A stretch of DNA of 62,686 nt from an uncultured Muribaculaceae bacterium (GCA_910578095.1 CAJTOZ010000016.1:1-62686); one strand, 5' to 3'. Shown: positions 35,201 to 42,739, numbered from the stretch's first letter. The notes: a model not told the origin generated them from the sequence alone. Numbers and translations: made by a program.

Positions 35201-35457
35201 GAGCCGTCGCGGGTGCTTGAGAATGCGATTTTGCTGCCGTCGGGGCTCCACACGGGGTAGGAGTCTATGGCGGGGCTGGAGGTGATCTGGCGTGCTTCTC
35301 CACCGGCTGTGGCGACGGTGTAGATGTTGCCTTTGTAGGTGAAGGTAACGGTGGCGCCGTCGGGTGCTATGGCGGCATTCCGGAGCCATAGCGGGGCCTC
35401 GGCTGCGCCGGCAGTGATGGCGCCGGCAGTGATGGCGAGGGTGAGGATTTTTTTCAT
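32215..35457 (-). CDS. tricorn-like S41 family protease with beta-propeller
   Basis: A 1080-aa exported peptidase with a signal peptide (1-21). The N-terminal half holds PD40/WD40-like propeller repeats (WSPDGSKIAFSSTRDG and similar, up to about residue 540). A Lys/Asp-rich linker follows (about 555-590), then a tricorn C1 domain with the conserved histidine in ASHTGG. A PDZ domain (about 800-875) and an S41 catalytic domain complete it, with the nucleophile serine in NEANYSDAHG (about 981). Tricorn homologues trim peptides; Bacteroidota versions are periplasmic. Convergent with clpB. Confidence 0.9.
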   Translation of the reverse strand: MKKILTLAITAGAITAGAAEAPLWLRNAAIAPDGATVTFTYKGNIYTVATAGGEARQITSSPAIDSYPVWSPDGSKIAFSSTRDGSADIFLVDAHGGRPRKLTTHSGQERPLSFLDNAHILFSSSIMPSAESTNGAFLGQTYMVDTLGSRPEIYLSIPMAAADADTARGVLYQDRKGYENAFRKHETSSATGDIWHYADGHFTRLTTYGGNDHTPAWGAADTFFYVSEEDGTLNIYEASIANPASRRQLTSFTGHPVRSLSASADGRTLAFSWDGELYTLVPGAAPSKINVSITADDYDSDIVKGVRSSGATNIAVNEDGDEVAFVLRGDIYVTNVKYGTTKRITNTPAQERGLSFAPDGRTIVYDSERDGLWQLFTATIAGDDEKKFAYATEIIEKPLYASDAPAQWPEYSPDGKKIAFWEDRTTLRVLDTDTKEAITALDGKYNYSYSDGDLSFCWSPDSRWLLADYIGTGGWNNTDIALVKADGSEVVDLTESGYSDANPRWALGGKAIAYQSGRYGMRSHGSWGEQLDVMLMVLDDEANDVFGMTEEEAAIYEKNKKDREEKEKSAKKDKKKKGKKKDSDDSDDDAAKNIEPLVFELSRRRDRMHRLSGTSARMGDYFVSPKGDKLYYVAGNADGSYNIMARDLREGDTKILCKGLYGSFAPDKKGENLFVLSSRGIKKVSLPDGDVKDVEFEAMFDRKPSLEREYIYDHMLRQVEDKFYDAKLHGVDWKSYGEHYRRFLPHISNNADFAELLSEILGELNASHTGGGYRAAGAAMSTASLGAFFDASHTGDGLRVAELLAHSPLRATGASLQVGDIIESIDGTTIKAGADYYPLLEGKTGKKVLLGVRRASGATEKVAVKPYSSAHQQADLYRRWVARNEAAVDSLSGGRIGYVHVEGMDSPSFRTVYDRLLGKYRNREAVIVDTRFNGGGWLHNDIAVLLGGKEYVQFTPRDKYIGSEPFSQWTKPSVMLVNEANYSDAHGTPFVYQTLGIGDIVGAPVPGTMTAVWWETQIDPTIYFGIPQVTSRDMQGNALENKQLNPDVVIYNTPADIVAGHDAQISGAVEHLLKKLDAKK

Positions 35458-35494
35458 AGCTATGCGATAATATGGAAAGGTGGGTGGCGGATGG

Positions 35495-35932
35495 CTATTC
35501 GTCGTCGTCGAGGTCGTCGAAGTCGAAGTCCCATCCGTCGGAGATATCGTCGGTGAATCGGGCGAGGTCTCGTCCCTCGCGCTTGGTGGGGCGTCCGAGG
35601 CCTTTACGCCGGTCGATGAATCCGCTGATTTTCACTACTTCGAGCAGGTCGAGCTGAGCTCTGGGGGTGACGTTCTCCATATAGTCAGGCACGAGCTTTG
35701 CCCCGAGCCGGTTTTCGGTGAGGGCGCGCACGCGGAAACTGTATGTGACGGGTGGCTTGCGCACGTTCACGATGTCGCCTACGCGCACTGTGCGTGATGG
35801 TTTTGCGATGACATCGGCCGGTGGTGTGCCGAGCGACACACGTCCTTTCTTGCAGGCTTCAGTGGCGATGGTGCGTGTTTTGAACACGCGCACGGCCCAC
35901 AGCCATTTGTCGATGCGAACTTCTTCTTTCAT
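35495..35932 (-). CDS. S4-domain RNA-binding protein (Hsp15-like)
   Basis: A 145-aa protein with an N-terminal S4 fold: RIDKWLWAVRVFKTRTIATEACKKGRVSL and VRVGDIVNVRK are the RNA-binding core. The C terminus is acidic (DFDFDDLDDDE). It resembles Hsp15/RqcP-type proteins that bind 50S subunits carrying stalled peptidyl-tRNA. I chose ATG 35932 (MKEEVRIDK) because the longer frame runs into pth. It follows pth by 4 nt, and Pth also acts on peptidyl-tRNA, so a shared ribosome-rescue role is plausible. Confidence 0.88.
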   Translation of the reverse strand: MKEEVRIDKWLWAVRVFKTRTIATEACKKGRVSLGTPPADVIAKPSRTVRVGDIVNVRKPPVTYSFRVRALTENRLGAKLVPDYMENVTPRAQLDLLEVVKISGFIDRRKGLGRPTKREGRDLARFTDDISDGWDFDFDDLDDDE

Positions 35933-35936
35933 GTGC

Positions 35937-36500
35937 CTATTTGTTGTTGAATTTGCACATGGCGTTGCCAGCTCCGGCCAGCACATATTCCCGAATGGCG
36001 TCGCAGGCTACATCTATGCGTGCCGGCAGTTCGGCCCGCTGCTCGGGTGTGAACCGTCCCAGGACGTATTCGACTTGTGCTCCGCGGGGGAAATCGTTGC
36101 CGATGCCGAAGCGCAGGCGTGCGTAGTTCGGTGTTCCGAGCATCTGGGCTATGCTTTTGAGGCCGTTGTGCCCGGCGTCGCTGCCGCGCTGTTTGATGCG
36201 TATGGCTCCGAATGGCAGGGCGAGGTCGTCGACAATTACGAGGATATTTTCCGGCGGGATGCTTTCTTTGTCGCGCCAATAGCGCACGGCATTTCCGCTG
36301 AGATTCATGTAGGTAGAGGGCTTGAGCAGTACCAGCTGCTTGTTTTTCAGGCGCATACGCGCGATGTCGCCGTAACGTTCCGTGGCAAATGAAACATTGG
36401 ACGCCTCGGCAAAGGCGTCCAATGTCATAAAGCCAATGTTGTGGCGCGTGGCGGCGTATTCATCGCCAATGTTGCCGAGCCCAACAATGAGGTATTTCAT
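35937..36500 (-). CDS. pth: peptidyl-tRNA hydrolase
   Basis: A 187-aa esterase that recycles tRNA from dropped-off peptidyl-tRNA. The signature KYLIVGLGNIGDEYAATRHNIGF opens the protein, with the catalytic histidine at about residue 20. PSTYMNLSGNAV and DDLALPFG are the other family motifs, and HNGLKSI is the second conserved His segment. Length is normal. It sits between rplY (19-nt gap) and the S4 protein (4-nt gap), a common Bacteroidota cluster. Confidence 0.96.
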   Translation of the reverse strand: MKYLIVGLGNIGDEYAATRHNIGFMTLDAFAEASNVSFATERYGDIARMRLKNKQLVLLKPSTYMNLSGNAVRYWRDKESIPPENILVIVDDLALPFGAIRIKQRGSDAGHNGLKSIAQMLGTPNYARLRFGIGNDFPRGAQVEYVLGRFTPEQRAELPARIDVACDAIREYVLAGAGNAMCKFNNK

Positions 36501-36519
36501 CTACAGATGTAGCGTGTGA

Positions 36520-37176
36520 TTACTTGCCGGCAGCGGCGGCAGCGGCGGCACCGCGGGCGGCGCGTGTCAGCTGAACGGCGCATACGACGGCGTTCTTGGC
36601 GTTGACGAGTTCGAGACCGTCGATGTGGATATCGCCCACCTGCATGGTCTTGCCCAGGCCGAGATGGTCGACGTTGATGACGAGACGCTCGGGGATGGCA
36701 GTGTAGAGTGCCTTCACGCGGAGTTTCTTCATAGCCAGGGAGAGCTTACCACCGGCTTTTACACCTTCGGCGTGTCCTTCGAGCTTGACGGGAACTTCCA
36801 TAACCACGGGCTTGTTTTCGCTCACTTCGAGGAGGTCGATGTGGAGGATGGAGTCCTTGACGGGGTGGAACTGGATGTCTTTGAGCACGGCGGTGCGCTT
36901 GTCGCCGTTGATATCGAGGTCGATAGCGAAGATGTCGGGGGTATAGATGAGCTTGCGCACGGCTTCGAGGTTGACAACGAGGTCGGTGGTGATGAGGCCT
37001 TTGCCGTTGCCGATCTCAACGATCTTTTCGCCGGGCTTGAGGGCTTCTGCGTAGGGGAGGTCAATGATCTTGCCGCCGTTGAGAACTACGGGGATTTTGT
37101 TTTCGGCGCGGAGTGCCTTGGTGGCTTTCTTGCCCAGGTCGGTGCGGGGCTGTGCTGCCAGCTGGAAATGTTTCAT
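36520..37176 (-). CDS. rplY: 50S ribosomal protein L25 / general stress protein Ctc
   Basis: A 218-aa long-form L25 (TL5/Ctc type) that binds 5S rRNA. The N-terminal L25 domain (LAAQPRTDLGKKATKALRAENKIPVVL) is followed by the C-terminal TL5 beta domain with DLLEVSENKPVVMEVPVKLEGHAEGVKAGG. A low-complexity alanine tail ends it. It heads the rplY-pth-S4 run and has its own upstream -7 box. Confidence 0.95.
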   Translation of the reverse strand: MKHFQLAAQPRTDLGKKATKALRAENKIPVVLNGGKIIDLPYAEALKPGEKIVEIGNGKGLITTDLVVNLEAVRKLIYTPDIFAIDLDINGDKRTAVLKDIQFHPVKDSILHIDLLEVSENKPVVMEVPVKLEGHAEGVKAGGKLSLAMKKLRVKALYTAIPERLVINVDHLGLGKTMQVGDIHIDGLELVNAKNAVVCAVQLTRAARGAAAAAAAGK

Positions 37177-37260
37177 TTCGTTTTGTGATTTAATGTGTTA
37201 CTCAAAATTAAGTGATTTGCTCCTTAATTTCCCATCACACGGGATGCTAAAAAGCGACCG

Positions 37261-37268
37261 CAAAGTTA
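37261..37268 (-). promoter_or_regulatory. -7 element of rplY
   Basis: The minus strand reads TAACTTTG, 85 nt before the start codon. The -33 is weak (TTTC). A 12-bp palindrome TTCATATATGAA (37279-37290) lies between the two halves and could be an operator. Confidence 0.55.
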
Positions 37269-37415
37269 ACACTTTTTTTTCATATATGAAAGTATGTGGC
37301 AAACAAGATGTGCGAATCTTGTTGAGTTTGTCCCTTGAAGACCTTGAAGTGGGCCTTTGTATAAAATTAAATTTTATTTTTTTTCTATTAAGCCTAAGAA
37401 TCCAAACATTTTGCG

Positions 37416-37423
37416 TAACTTTG
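37416..37423 (+). promoter_or_regulatory. -7 element driving the structured RNA
   Basis: TAACTTTG on the plus strand, divergent from rplY. The start site would be near 37430, exactly before the structured RNA. The -33 region has no TTTG. Between 37269 and 37415 I see only AT-rich spacer and a short direct repeat of ACCTTGAAG. Confidence 0.6.
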
Positions 37424-37429
37424 CAATGT

Positions 37430-37692
37430 ATCCTCAGCCCATGGAGATGGGAGGATTGAGGACAGACATTTTATAAAAGGTGTTATTGAAATTTTATCTT
37501 CTGAAGTCGAACTTGGCGGTTTGAATTGTAGCGAAGATAGGATTGGCAATAGCGCCTACATCGATAGCATTCAGTTGTCCCTACGGATTTCTTTATAGCT
37601 ATTCCGGTGTGGGGCTATTGTTTTATCTGCTACAAGGGTACCGCCAAGACCTGACTTTAAGATAAAACAAGATATAATCCTCACACCTTTTT
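37430..37692 (+). ncRNA. rod-shaped structured RNA, 6S-like (or Bacteroidales-1 type)
   Basis: Starting with a small hairpin (CCCAT-GGAG-ATGGG, 37438-37451), the transcript folds into one long, interrupted rod. Helices in order are 37476-37483 with 37683-37690; 37492-37500 with 37659-37667; AAGTC 37504-37508 with GACTT 37653-37657; CTTGGCGGT 37512-37520 with ACCGCCAAG 37640-37648; TTGTAGC 37526-37532 with GCTACAA 37629-37635; 37535-37539 with 37624-37628; CAATAGC 37547-37553 with GCTATTG 37614-37620; and 37563-37568 with 37598-37603. TTTTT follows. A single rod with bulges and a terminal loop is the design of 6S RNA, which binds RNA polymerase. Size (about 260 nt) and a dedicated promoter agree. 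An alternative is a leader for the TerB cassette. Confidence 0.6.
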
Positions 37693-37728
37693 CATATCTA
37701 TTAAAATGTTCACAGGGGGTTATGAACG

Positions 37729-38133
37729 GTGAATAAGAATATGGATCCAACCCTTAAATCACATTTCCTGACACTCTATTGCATGGTCTTGGCGGATGGT
37801 GTGGTGGATGTGAGTGAATTGCAGATGCTGTACGAAATTGGAATAAAAGACTATGGTCTTAAGTCCGATGAGATTTTTGAGGCTGTGCGCGATGGAGGCA
37901 CATCGTTCTTTGTACCTGATTCTTTGGAGGGTAAAATCAAAGTGCTGCACGATATGGCTAAGATAGCATGGGCGGATGGCGAAATTGACTCATCGGAACG
38001 TGAGCTAATTAAAAAATACGCACTTCATTATGGCTTCCAACCCGAAAATGTGGAAGCCATAGCCGATTTTATGTTGGATAGTGTCCATGAGGGTTTGAAT
38101 ACAGAGCAAATAACACAGAAAATCCTTAATTGA
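37729..38133 (+). CDS. TerB-like tellurite-resistance-domain protein
   Basis: A 134-aa acidic, all-helical protein of the TerB fold. Two matching loops carry the metal-binding-like pattern ADGxxDxxE: ADGVVDVSE (residues 22-30) and ADGEIDSSE (82-90). TerB domains bind divalent metal and occur in ter operons and in membrane-linked stress modules. The start may be GTG 37729, which has AGGGGG 10 nt upstream, or ATG 37741. It is the first gene of a three-gene run, 7 nt before the next gene. It is lower in GC than the flanking core genes. Confidence 0.75.
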   Translation: MNKNMDPTLKSHFLTLYCMVLADGVVDVSELQMLYEIGIKDYGLKSDEIFEAVRDGGTSFFVPDSLEGKIKVLHDMAKIAWADGEIDSSERELIKKYALHYGFQPENVEAIADFMLDSVHEGLNTEQITQKILN

Positions 38134-38140
38134 ATTACCT

Positions 38141-39364
38141 ATGGCAAACCCACTGCGCACCTTGTTCTCGTCGACAACGGTAATGAGCACCCAGATGCCT
38201 GCATCTTCCAATAATATTAATGAGGGAGAAACATATACAAACTATGGAAAAAGGCTTTGTGGCCTTGTGACAGGAAATGTAATGTCGTTAGGTGCGTTCT
38301 TGACGAAAGTATACCAAACGGAGCGTCAACGGCAAGTGAATAATGAACAGCAGCAACAGAAGCTTAAGAATGATCTACAACAAAAACTGCTTGTGGCTCA
38401 GAATAGCGAGCAGGTGAATCAAGCTACTATAAGTAGAGTAAATGCTCAGATTGATTTTGTCAAGGATGAAATCAATGAGTTGAATGATAAGTTGGCAGAA
38501 GCTAAACGCAAGGATGGGGAGCAAAACAAGATGGCAAGAATAAAATTTGTGATTGGTAGCTTGATTCTTGTAATCATGACTATATATTTATTTATATTCT
38601 ATAGCTCAACATTCTACTCGGCATTTCTCCTTTCTGCTAAAAAACTTATAGAAAGCGACGCAGCAAATCTATTAGGCATGGCAGTTTTCAACAGTCATGC
38701 TGTGGCGTGGGCGTATGAGGACGGATTCGGTTCGCTGTGCTTCATACTTACAGGACCGGTGATATTCATGGGACTTGGGTATGTCCTGCATTATTTTATG
38801 GAGCAAGATGGCGCTGTGAAATGGCTGAAAGCTGGAGCGTTGCTGTTCATAACATTTGCATTTGATTGTATTCTGGCTTATAAGATAGGGGAATTGCTGT
38901 ATGATGTGACGCGTGCTGCAAGCTGGACGGAGATGCCGTCGTATTCTTTTGCATTAGCTGTGAAGGATATAAACACGTATGCGGTGATATTCCTTGGATT
39001 CATAGTTTATTTTATTTGGGGTATTGTATTTGGTATGGTAATGACGGCCTATGGCGATCTTCGCTCCAATAAGAAGGAAATTAATGCTATAATGGGGAAA
39101 TTGTCGCAAGCAAAAATTAAATTGTCAGATTATAAGCAGCAGATTCCGCAATTAGATGCAACGGATAAGAATCTAAAAATTCAAATAGCGAATCTGAATG
39201 CGCAAATATCCAAGGGCTGCTATATAGACAAGGGACTTGTTAAGACTGCGCTGGCGGATTTCTATGCAGGCTGGGTGTCCCTAATGTTGCCATTAGGCTG
39301 TACAACAGACGAACAAAGCCAGGCTCAAAAGATATATGATACTTCAATAACCAAATTCTTCTGA
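38141..39364 (+). CDS. four-helix membrane protein with flanking coiled coils
   Basis: A 407-aa protein I cannot assign to a named family. A polar N terminus (1-55) leads to a Gln/Lys/Glu-rich coiled coil (about 60-128). Four membrane helices follow at about 134-157, 197-219, 229-248 and 279-303. A second coiled coil (about 306-357) and a short C-terminal region complete it. With an even helix number both coiled coils should face the same side, probably the cytoplasm, where TerB would be. It lies 7 nt after the TerB gene and 2 nt before the lipoprotein, so the three are cotranscribed. An alternative start is ATG at residue 15. Confidence 0.7.
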   Translation: MANPLRTLFSSTTVMSTQMPASSNNINEGETYTNYGKRLCGLVTGNVMSLGAFLTKVYQTERQRQVNNEQQQQKLKNDLQQKLLVAQNSEQVNQATISRVNAQIDFVKDEINELNDKLAEAKRKDGEQNKMARIKFVIGSLILVIMTIYLFIFYSSTFYSAFLLSAKKLIESDAANLLGMAVFNSHAVAWAYEDGFGSLCFILTGPVIFMGLGYVLHYFMEQDGAVKWLKAGALLFITFAFDCILAYKIGELLYDVTRAASWTEMPSYSFALAVKDINTYAVIFLGFIVYFIWGIVFGMVMTAYGDLRSNKKEINAIMGKLSQAKIKLSDYKQQIPQLDATDKNLKIQIANLNAQISKGCYIDKGLVKTALADFYAGWVSLMLPLGCTTDEQSQAQKIYDTSITKFF

Positions 39365-39366
39365 AA

Positions 39367-40233
39367 ATGAAACATGATTTTTGGACTCCAGTTATAGTGG
39401 TAGCCGCAGCATTGCTTGTCGTGCTGATGGGCGGATGTACAGGTAAGGCTACACAGAAAGACGAAAAGAGTGCTCATGTCGATGTTACTGTTGAGGTCGG
39501 CGATAAACCGCTTAACCTTTCGGTATATATCGATTTGTCGGACAGACTAATCAAACAGCCGGGAGCTGTGCCTCAGATGGAGAATGATACGGCGATAATA
39601 AACTGTGTTTTTGAATTCTTTCTTGACAGATGTAAGAAGAATATATTGAAAAATGAAGACCATTTTCAAGTATTTTTCTATCCTGTACCTACACATAGCA
39701 ATATCAACCTCATTGCAAAGTCTTTGAATCTTGATTTGGGCAAGGCTGGTGCCACCATGAAGAAAAAGGCGGTAAAGGAGTTTCAGAACACCTATAAAGA
39801 GAATCTTGAAACAATCTACACAAGCACTATGAATTCAAAAAAATGGGTTGGTAGTGATATATGGGGATTCTTCAGTAATAAAAAAGTTGACCAACTATGC
39901 ATTAAGGATGGCTATAGGAATGTCCTTGTAATCCTTACAGATGGTTATCTTTTTTATGAACCAAATAAAATTAAGCAAGGGAACCAGTATTCATATATTC
40001 TCCCTCAGACGTTGAATAACCCCAAATCCTCTTTGATTGTTAAGCGTGGTGGGCTTGAAGAACTTGAGGTATTAATGCTTGAGATTAGTCCGAAATCACC
40101 CACTGAACGAGAAAGGATGACTCAGATTCTTTCTGACTGGTTCTCCCAGATGGGTGTGCAAAAATTCGTCGTTAACGAAGCTGATGTTTCAGCTAATACG
40201 GAGGCAGTAATAACTAATTTCCTAAAAGGATAG
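39367..40233 (+). CDS. vWA-like lipoprotein
   Basis: A 288-aa exported lipoprotein (hydrophobic segment, then LMGGC with the lipid cysteine at 24). The body resembles a von Willebrand A fold. The first strand ends in VYIDLSDR (DLSDR at 56-60, like a DxSxS metal site with the last Ser replaced). The central strand VLVILTDGYLF (TDG at 191-193) gives the usual T-D metal ligand region. vWA domains mediate metal-dependent protein contacts. It starts 2 nt after the membrane-protein stop, the last gene of the cassette. Fold and role are inferred from motifs only. Confidence 0.62.
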   Translation: MKHDFWTPVIVVAAALLVVLMGGCTGKATQKDEKSAHVDVTVEVGDKPLNLSVYIDLSDRLIKQPGAVPQMENDTAIINCVFEFFLDRCKKNILKNEDHFQVFFYPVPTHSNINLIAKSLNLDLGKAGATMKKKAVKEFQNTYKENLETIYTSTMNSKKWVGSDIWGFFSNKKVDQLCIKDGYRNVLVILTDGYLFYEPNKIKQGNQYSYILPQTLNNPKSSLIVKRGGLEELEVLMLEISPKSPTERERMTQILSDWFSQMGVQKFVVNEADVSANTEAVITNFLKG

Positions 40234-40251
40234 TTTCCAGTTTTAAAAAGC

Positions 40252-40277
40252 CACAGCCGCATAGGATTGCGGCTGTG
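40252..40277 (+). terminator. terminator after the TerB cassette
   Basis: CACAGCCGCA (40252-40261) pairs with TGCGGCTGTG (40268-40277), 19 nt after the lipoprotein stop. Only a short T-rich tail follows. Confidence 0.65.
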
Positions 40278-40517
40278 TGCATGATTTTAAAATGTCAAAT
40301 ATGATGTAGTTAACTATTACATAGGACAAAAAACAAAAGACGCTATGCTTTTATGTCTTACTCTATAGTAGGATAATTTTCTTACAGGTACACAGGCAAT
40401 ATGGGACGGGACCTGACTGTTCGTGCCGTATTAACAGGGCTATGCAAATTGGGAACTATATGTATCGGCAGTACGGTGAAACGAAGTTTATTCCGATTGT
40501 TGCTTTCAGATAAACGA
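40278..40517. other. AT-rich spacer without a recognised gene
   Basis: About 240 bp between two convergent genes. One plus-strand frame stays open over roughly 60 codons and ends at 40512, but it lacks a good start and matches nothing I know. No clear repeat or RNA is visible. Confidence 0.5.
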
Positions 40518-40988
40518 TTATTTGGGGATAGGATTATTGCTTTGGTAGGTTTCTACAACATATAATTCGATGGTTGGATAATCGGCAGACACTCTATTGA
40601 GAACATCCTTCACTTCATCCCATTTCAAGCCACCCAATCCGGCACCGATCGCGGGGAGAGCGATTTTTGTCACATTTTCCCTCATTGCCAATTCAAGCAT
40701 CGCCTTAACCGACCGCTCTATATATTCTATCCGCGCTTTTGTTCTCCATGTGGCCTGTGTGCCAAGGTTATATATGTGTCCGCCTCCATAGTTGTAATCG
40801 AAAACATCGCCGGGTTTGTAAATCCCATCTTTGCACATGGCTTTATATTCCGAATACATCTCCGGGTATTTGCCGCGAAACTGCAAGGCAATACCTTTAC
40901 CCATCGCTCCGGCACAGTTGCATCCGTGGGCATAGCTGCTTACGCCACTGATATTGAATATGTCACCTTTCTCAATATAATTTATCAT
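40518..40988 (-). CDS. macrodomain protein, TARG1/DarG-like ADP-ribose hydrolase
   Basis: A 156-aa single macrodomain. The substrate loops GCNCAGAMGKGIALQF (residues 22-37) and LPAIGAGLGGLKW (near 120) match the ALC1/TARG1-like branch, which includes the DarG antitoxin that removes ADP-ribose from DNA. These enzymes use a lysine (here in MGKGIA) for hydrolysis of the sugar link. It is the last gene after three KilA-N genes, 8 nt from the nearest. No DarT-like ADP-ribosyltransferase is in the window, so it is an orphan by sequence. The activity is inferred from family. Confidence 0.85.
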   Translation of the reverse strand: MINYIEKGDIFNISGVSSYAHGCNCAGAMGKGIALQFRGKYPEMYSEYKAMCKDGIYKPGDVFDYNYGGGHIYNLGTQATWRTKARIEYIERSVKAMLELAMRENVTKIALPAIGAGLGGLKWDEVKDVLNRVSADYPTIELYVVETYQSNNPIPK

Positions 40989-40996
40989 CGTGAGTT

Positions 40997-41800
40997 TTAT
41001 TTCAAGAGTTTCCGGTCGTTATCGCCGCTTTCCAGCACGCTCATCTGATGAATGGCGATTTGGTTGAGTTTTATAAGTCGTTCTGATTGAGGTAGCCCCT
41101 GCTCTATGAATACGGCATTGAGGCTCTCCATGTTGGAGAGGCAGATGAGCTCGCTGACCGATGCGTAGTCGCGGATATTGCCTTTCAAATCCGGGTTGGC
41201 CTCGCGCCACTGTTTCGCTGTCATGCCGAACATTGCCACATTCAGCACGTCGGCTTCATTGGCATAGATGATGCCCGCCTGTGCATTTGTGACCTCCGCC
41301 GGAATAAGATTTTGCTTGATGGCATCGGTGTGTATGCGGTAGTTGATTTTCGACAGCTCACGCTTTGCTGACCATCCGATAAACCGCTGTTCCTCGGCTT
41401 TAAGGCGTTGATATTCTTTTACAAGGAGGAGTTGGAATTTCGGGCTTAACCACATGCCAAAGTGATACGCAATATCCCTGTGTGCGTAAGTACCGCCATA
41501 GCGTCCTGCCTTGGCAATTATACCTTTAGCGTTTGTACGTTCAATCCAGGCCTTTGTAGAAAGAACAAAATTATTGCTTCCGGCAGCATTTTTAATTGCA
41601 CCGAATTCGGTACAATTAAAATCCGGATTATATAGCATCTCCCATTCGCCAAGGTATTCAATCGTGCCTTTGAGACTGAGCCAACGGAATATTATATGTT
41701 CTTGCAGTTGGCTTTTAGCCATGTCTGTCAGCGAAATATAATCATCGCCGTCAACTCCTATTACAGTAATTGGCGTATTTTGAACTGTGATTTTTGCCAT
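40997..41800 (-). CDS. KilA-N domain protein, copy A
   Basis: A 267-aa protein with an N-terminal KilA-N DNA-binding domain (about 1-125: ISLTDMA, WIERTNAKGIIAKAGRYGGTYAHRDIAYHFGMWLSPKF). A 137-residue C-terminal domain begins QRLKAEEQRFIGWSAKRELS and ends NDRKLLK. KilA-N domains occur in phage and mobile-element proteins and bind DNA. The C-terminal domain is the same as in the two upstream paralogues except for two residues (Gly for Ala in NAQAGIIYA, Gln for Lys in KLNQIA). It lies directly before the macrodomain gene. Confidence 0.85.
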   Translation of the reverse strand: MAKITVQNTPITVIGVDGDDYISLTDMAKSQLQEHIIFRWLSLKGTIEYLGEWEMLYNPDFNCTEFGAIKNAAGSNNFVLSTKAWIERTNAKGIIAKAGRYGGTYAHRDIAYHFGMWLSPKFQLLLVKEYQRLKAEEQRFIGWSAKRELSKINYRIHTDAIKQNLIPAEVTNAQAGIIYANEADVLNVAMFGMTAKQWREANPDLKGNIRDYASVSELICLSNMESLNAVFIEQGLPQSERLIKLNQIAIHQMSVLESGDNDRKLLK

Positions 41801-41814
41801 TTGGGGGATATGCG

Positions 41815-41836
41815 TTTGATTTCAAATGTAAAGATA
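41815..41836 (-). promoter_or_regulatory. leader repeat and promoter of KilA-N copy A
   Basis: The palindrome TTTGA-TT-TCAAA (41815-41826) follows a -7 box TATCTTTA (41836-41829 on the minus strand). The last base of the box has changed from G to A compared with copies B and C. Confidence 0.5.
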
Positions 41837-41887
41837 ATCTAAAAAAGTTGATGTATCAGCGTATTATATAATTTATCATCGTGAGTT

Positions 41888-42703
41888 TTATTTCAAGAGT
41901 TTTCGGTCGTTATCGCCGCTTTCCAGCACGCTCATCTGATGAATGGCGATTTTGTTGAGTTTGATAAGTCGTTCTGATTGTGGTAGCCCCTGCTCTATGA
42001 ATACGGCATTGAGGCTTTCCATGTTGGAGAGACAGATGAGCTCGCTGACCGATGCGTAGTCGCGGATATTGCCTTTCAAATCCGGGTTGGCCTCGCGCCA
42101 CTGTTTCGCTGTCATGCCGAACATTGCCACGTTCAGCACGTCGGCTTCATTGGCATAGATGATGGCCGCCTGTGCATTTGTGACCTCCGCCGGAATAAGG
42201 TTTTGCTTGATGGCATCGGTGTGTATGCGGTAGTTGATTTTCGACAACTCACGCTTTGCTGACCATCCGATAAACCGCTGTTCCTCGGCTTTAAGGCGTT
42301 GGAACTCTTCTATCAGATAGAGTTTGAACGGCACGCTTATCGCAGATCCAAATTCAAAAGCGATGTCCTTGTGGGCATAAGTCCCTCCGTAACGCCCTTT
42401 CTTGGCTGCCAATCCTATTGCTCCGGTTCTCTCTATCCATTCCGAAGCACTCAATACAAAGGATGGCAAACCCGCACTCATTCTAAAGTGGTCAAATTCG
42501 ACCACTTTGAAATTAGGGTTGTGGATAAGTTCCCATGTGCCTAGAAATTCAATGGTATATCTATTCCTGATCCAGTTCTTGATAACATCAGCAGCTCTGC
42601 TGTCTCCATCTTTGGCAGCAGCCATGTCAGTAAGAGAGATATAGTCCTGCTCCTCGATGTTAAGGACAGTAATTGGAGTATTTTGAACTATGATTTTTGT
42701 CAT
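41888..42703 (-). CDS. KilA-N domain protein, copy B
   Basis: A 271-aa paralogue of copy A with the same plan. The N-terminal KilA-N half (ISLTDMAAAKDGDSRAADVIKNW, then WIERTGAIGLAAKKGRYGGTYAHKDIAFEFGSAI) is clearly diverged from A and C. The last 137 residues are identical to copy C. It has its own leader and -7 box. The pattern suggests gene conversion or recent duplication of the tail with selection for different DNA targets in the head. Confidence 0.85.
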   Translation of the reverse strand: MTKIIVQNTPITVLNIEEQDYISLTDMAAAKDGDSRAADVIKNWIRNRYTIEFLGTWELIHNPNFKVVEFDHFRMSAGLPSFVLSASEWIERTGAIGLAAKKGRYGGTYAHKDIAFEFGSAISVPFKLYLIEEFQRLKAEEQRFIGWSAKRELSKINYRIHTDAIKQNLIPAEVTNAQAAIIYANEADVLNVAMFGMTAKQWREANPDLKGNIRDYASVSELICLSNMESLNAVFIEQGLPQSERLIKLNKIAIHQMSVLESGDNDRKLLK

Positions 42704-42717
42704 TGGGGGGATATGCG

Positions 42718-42739
42718 TTTGATTTCAAATGCAAAGATA
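42718..42739 (-). promoter_or_regulatory. leader repeat and promoter of KilA-N copy B
   Basis: TTTGA-TT-TCAAA (42718-42729) with a consensus -7 box TATCTTTG (42739-42732) on the minus strand. Confidence 0.55.

Noticed and set aside
40290..40515. Possible decayed gene (about 60 open codons on the plus strand)
   Set aside because: No credible start, no family resemblance, and the length is within chance for AT-rich DNA.
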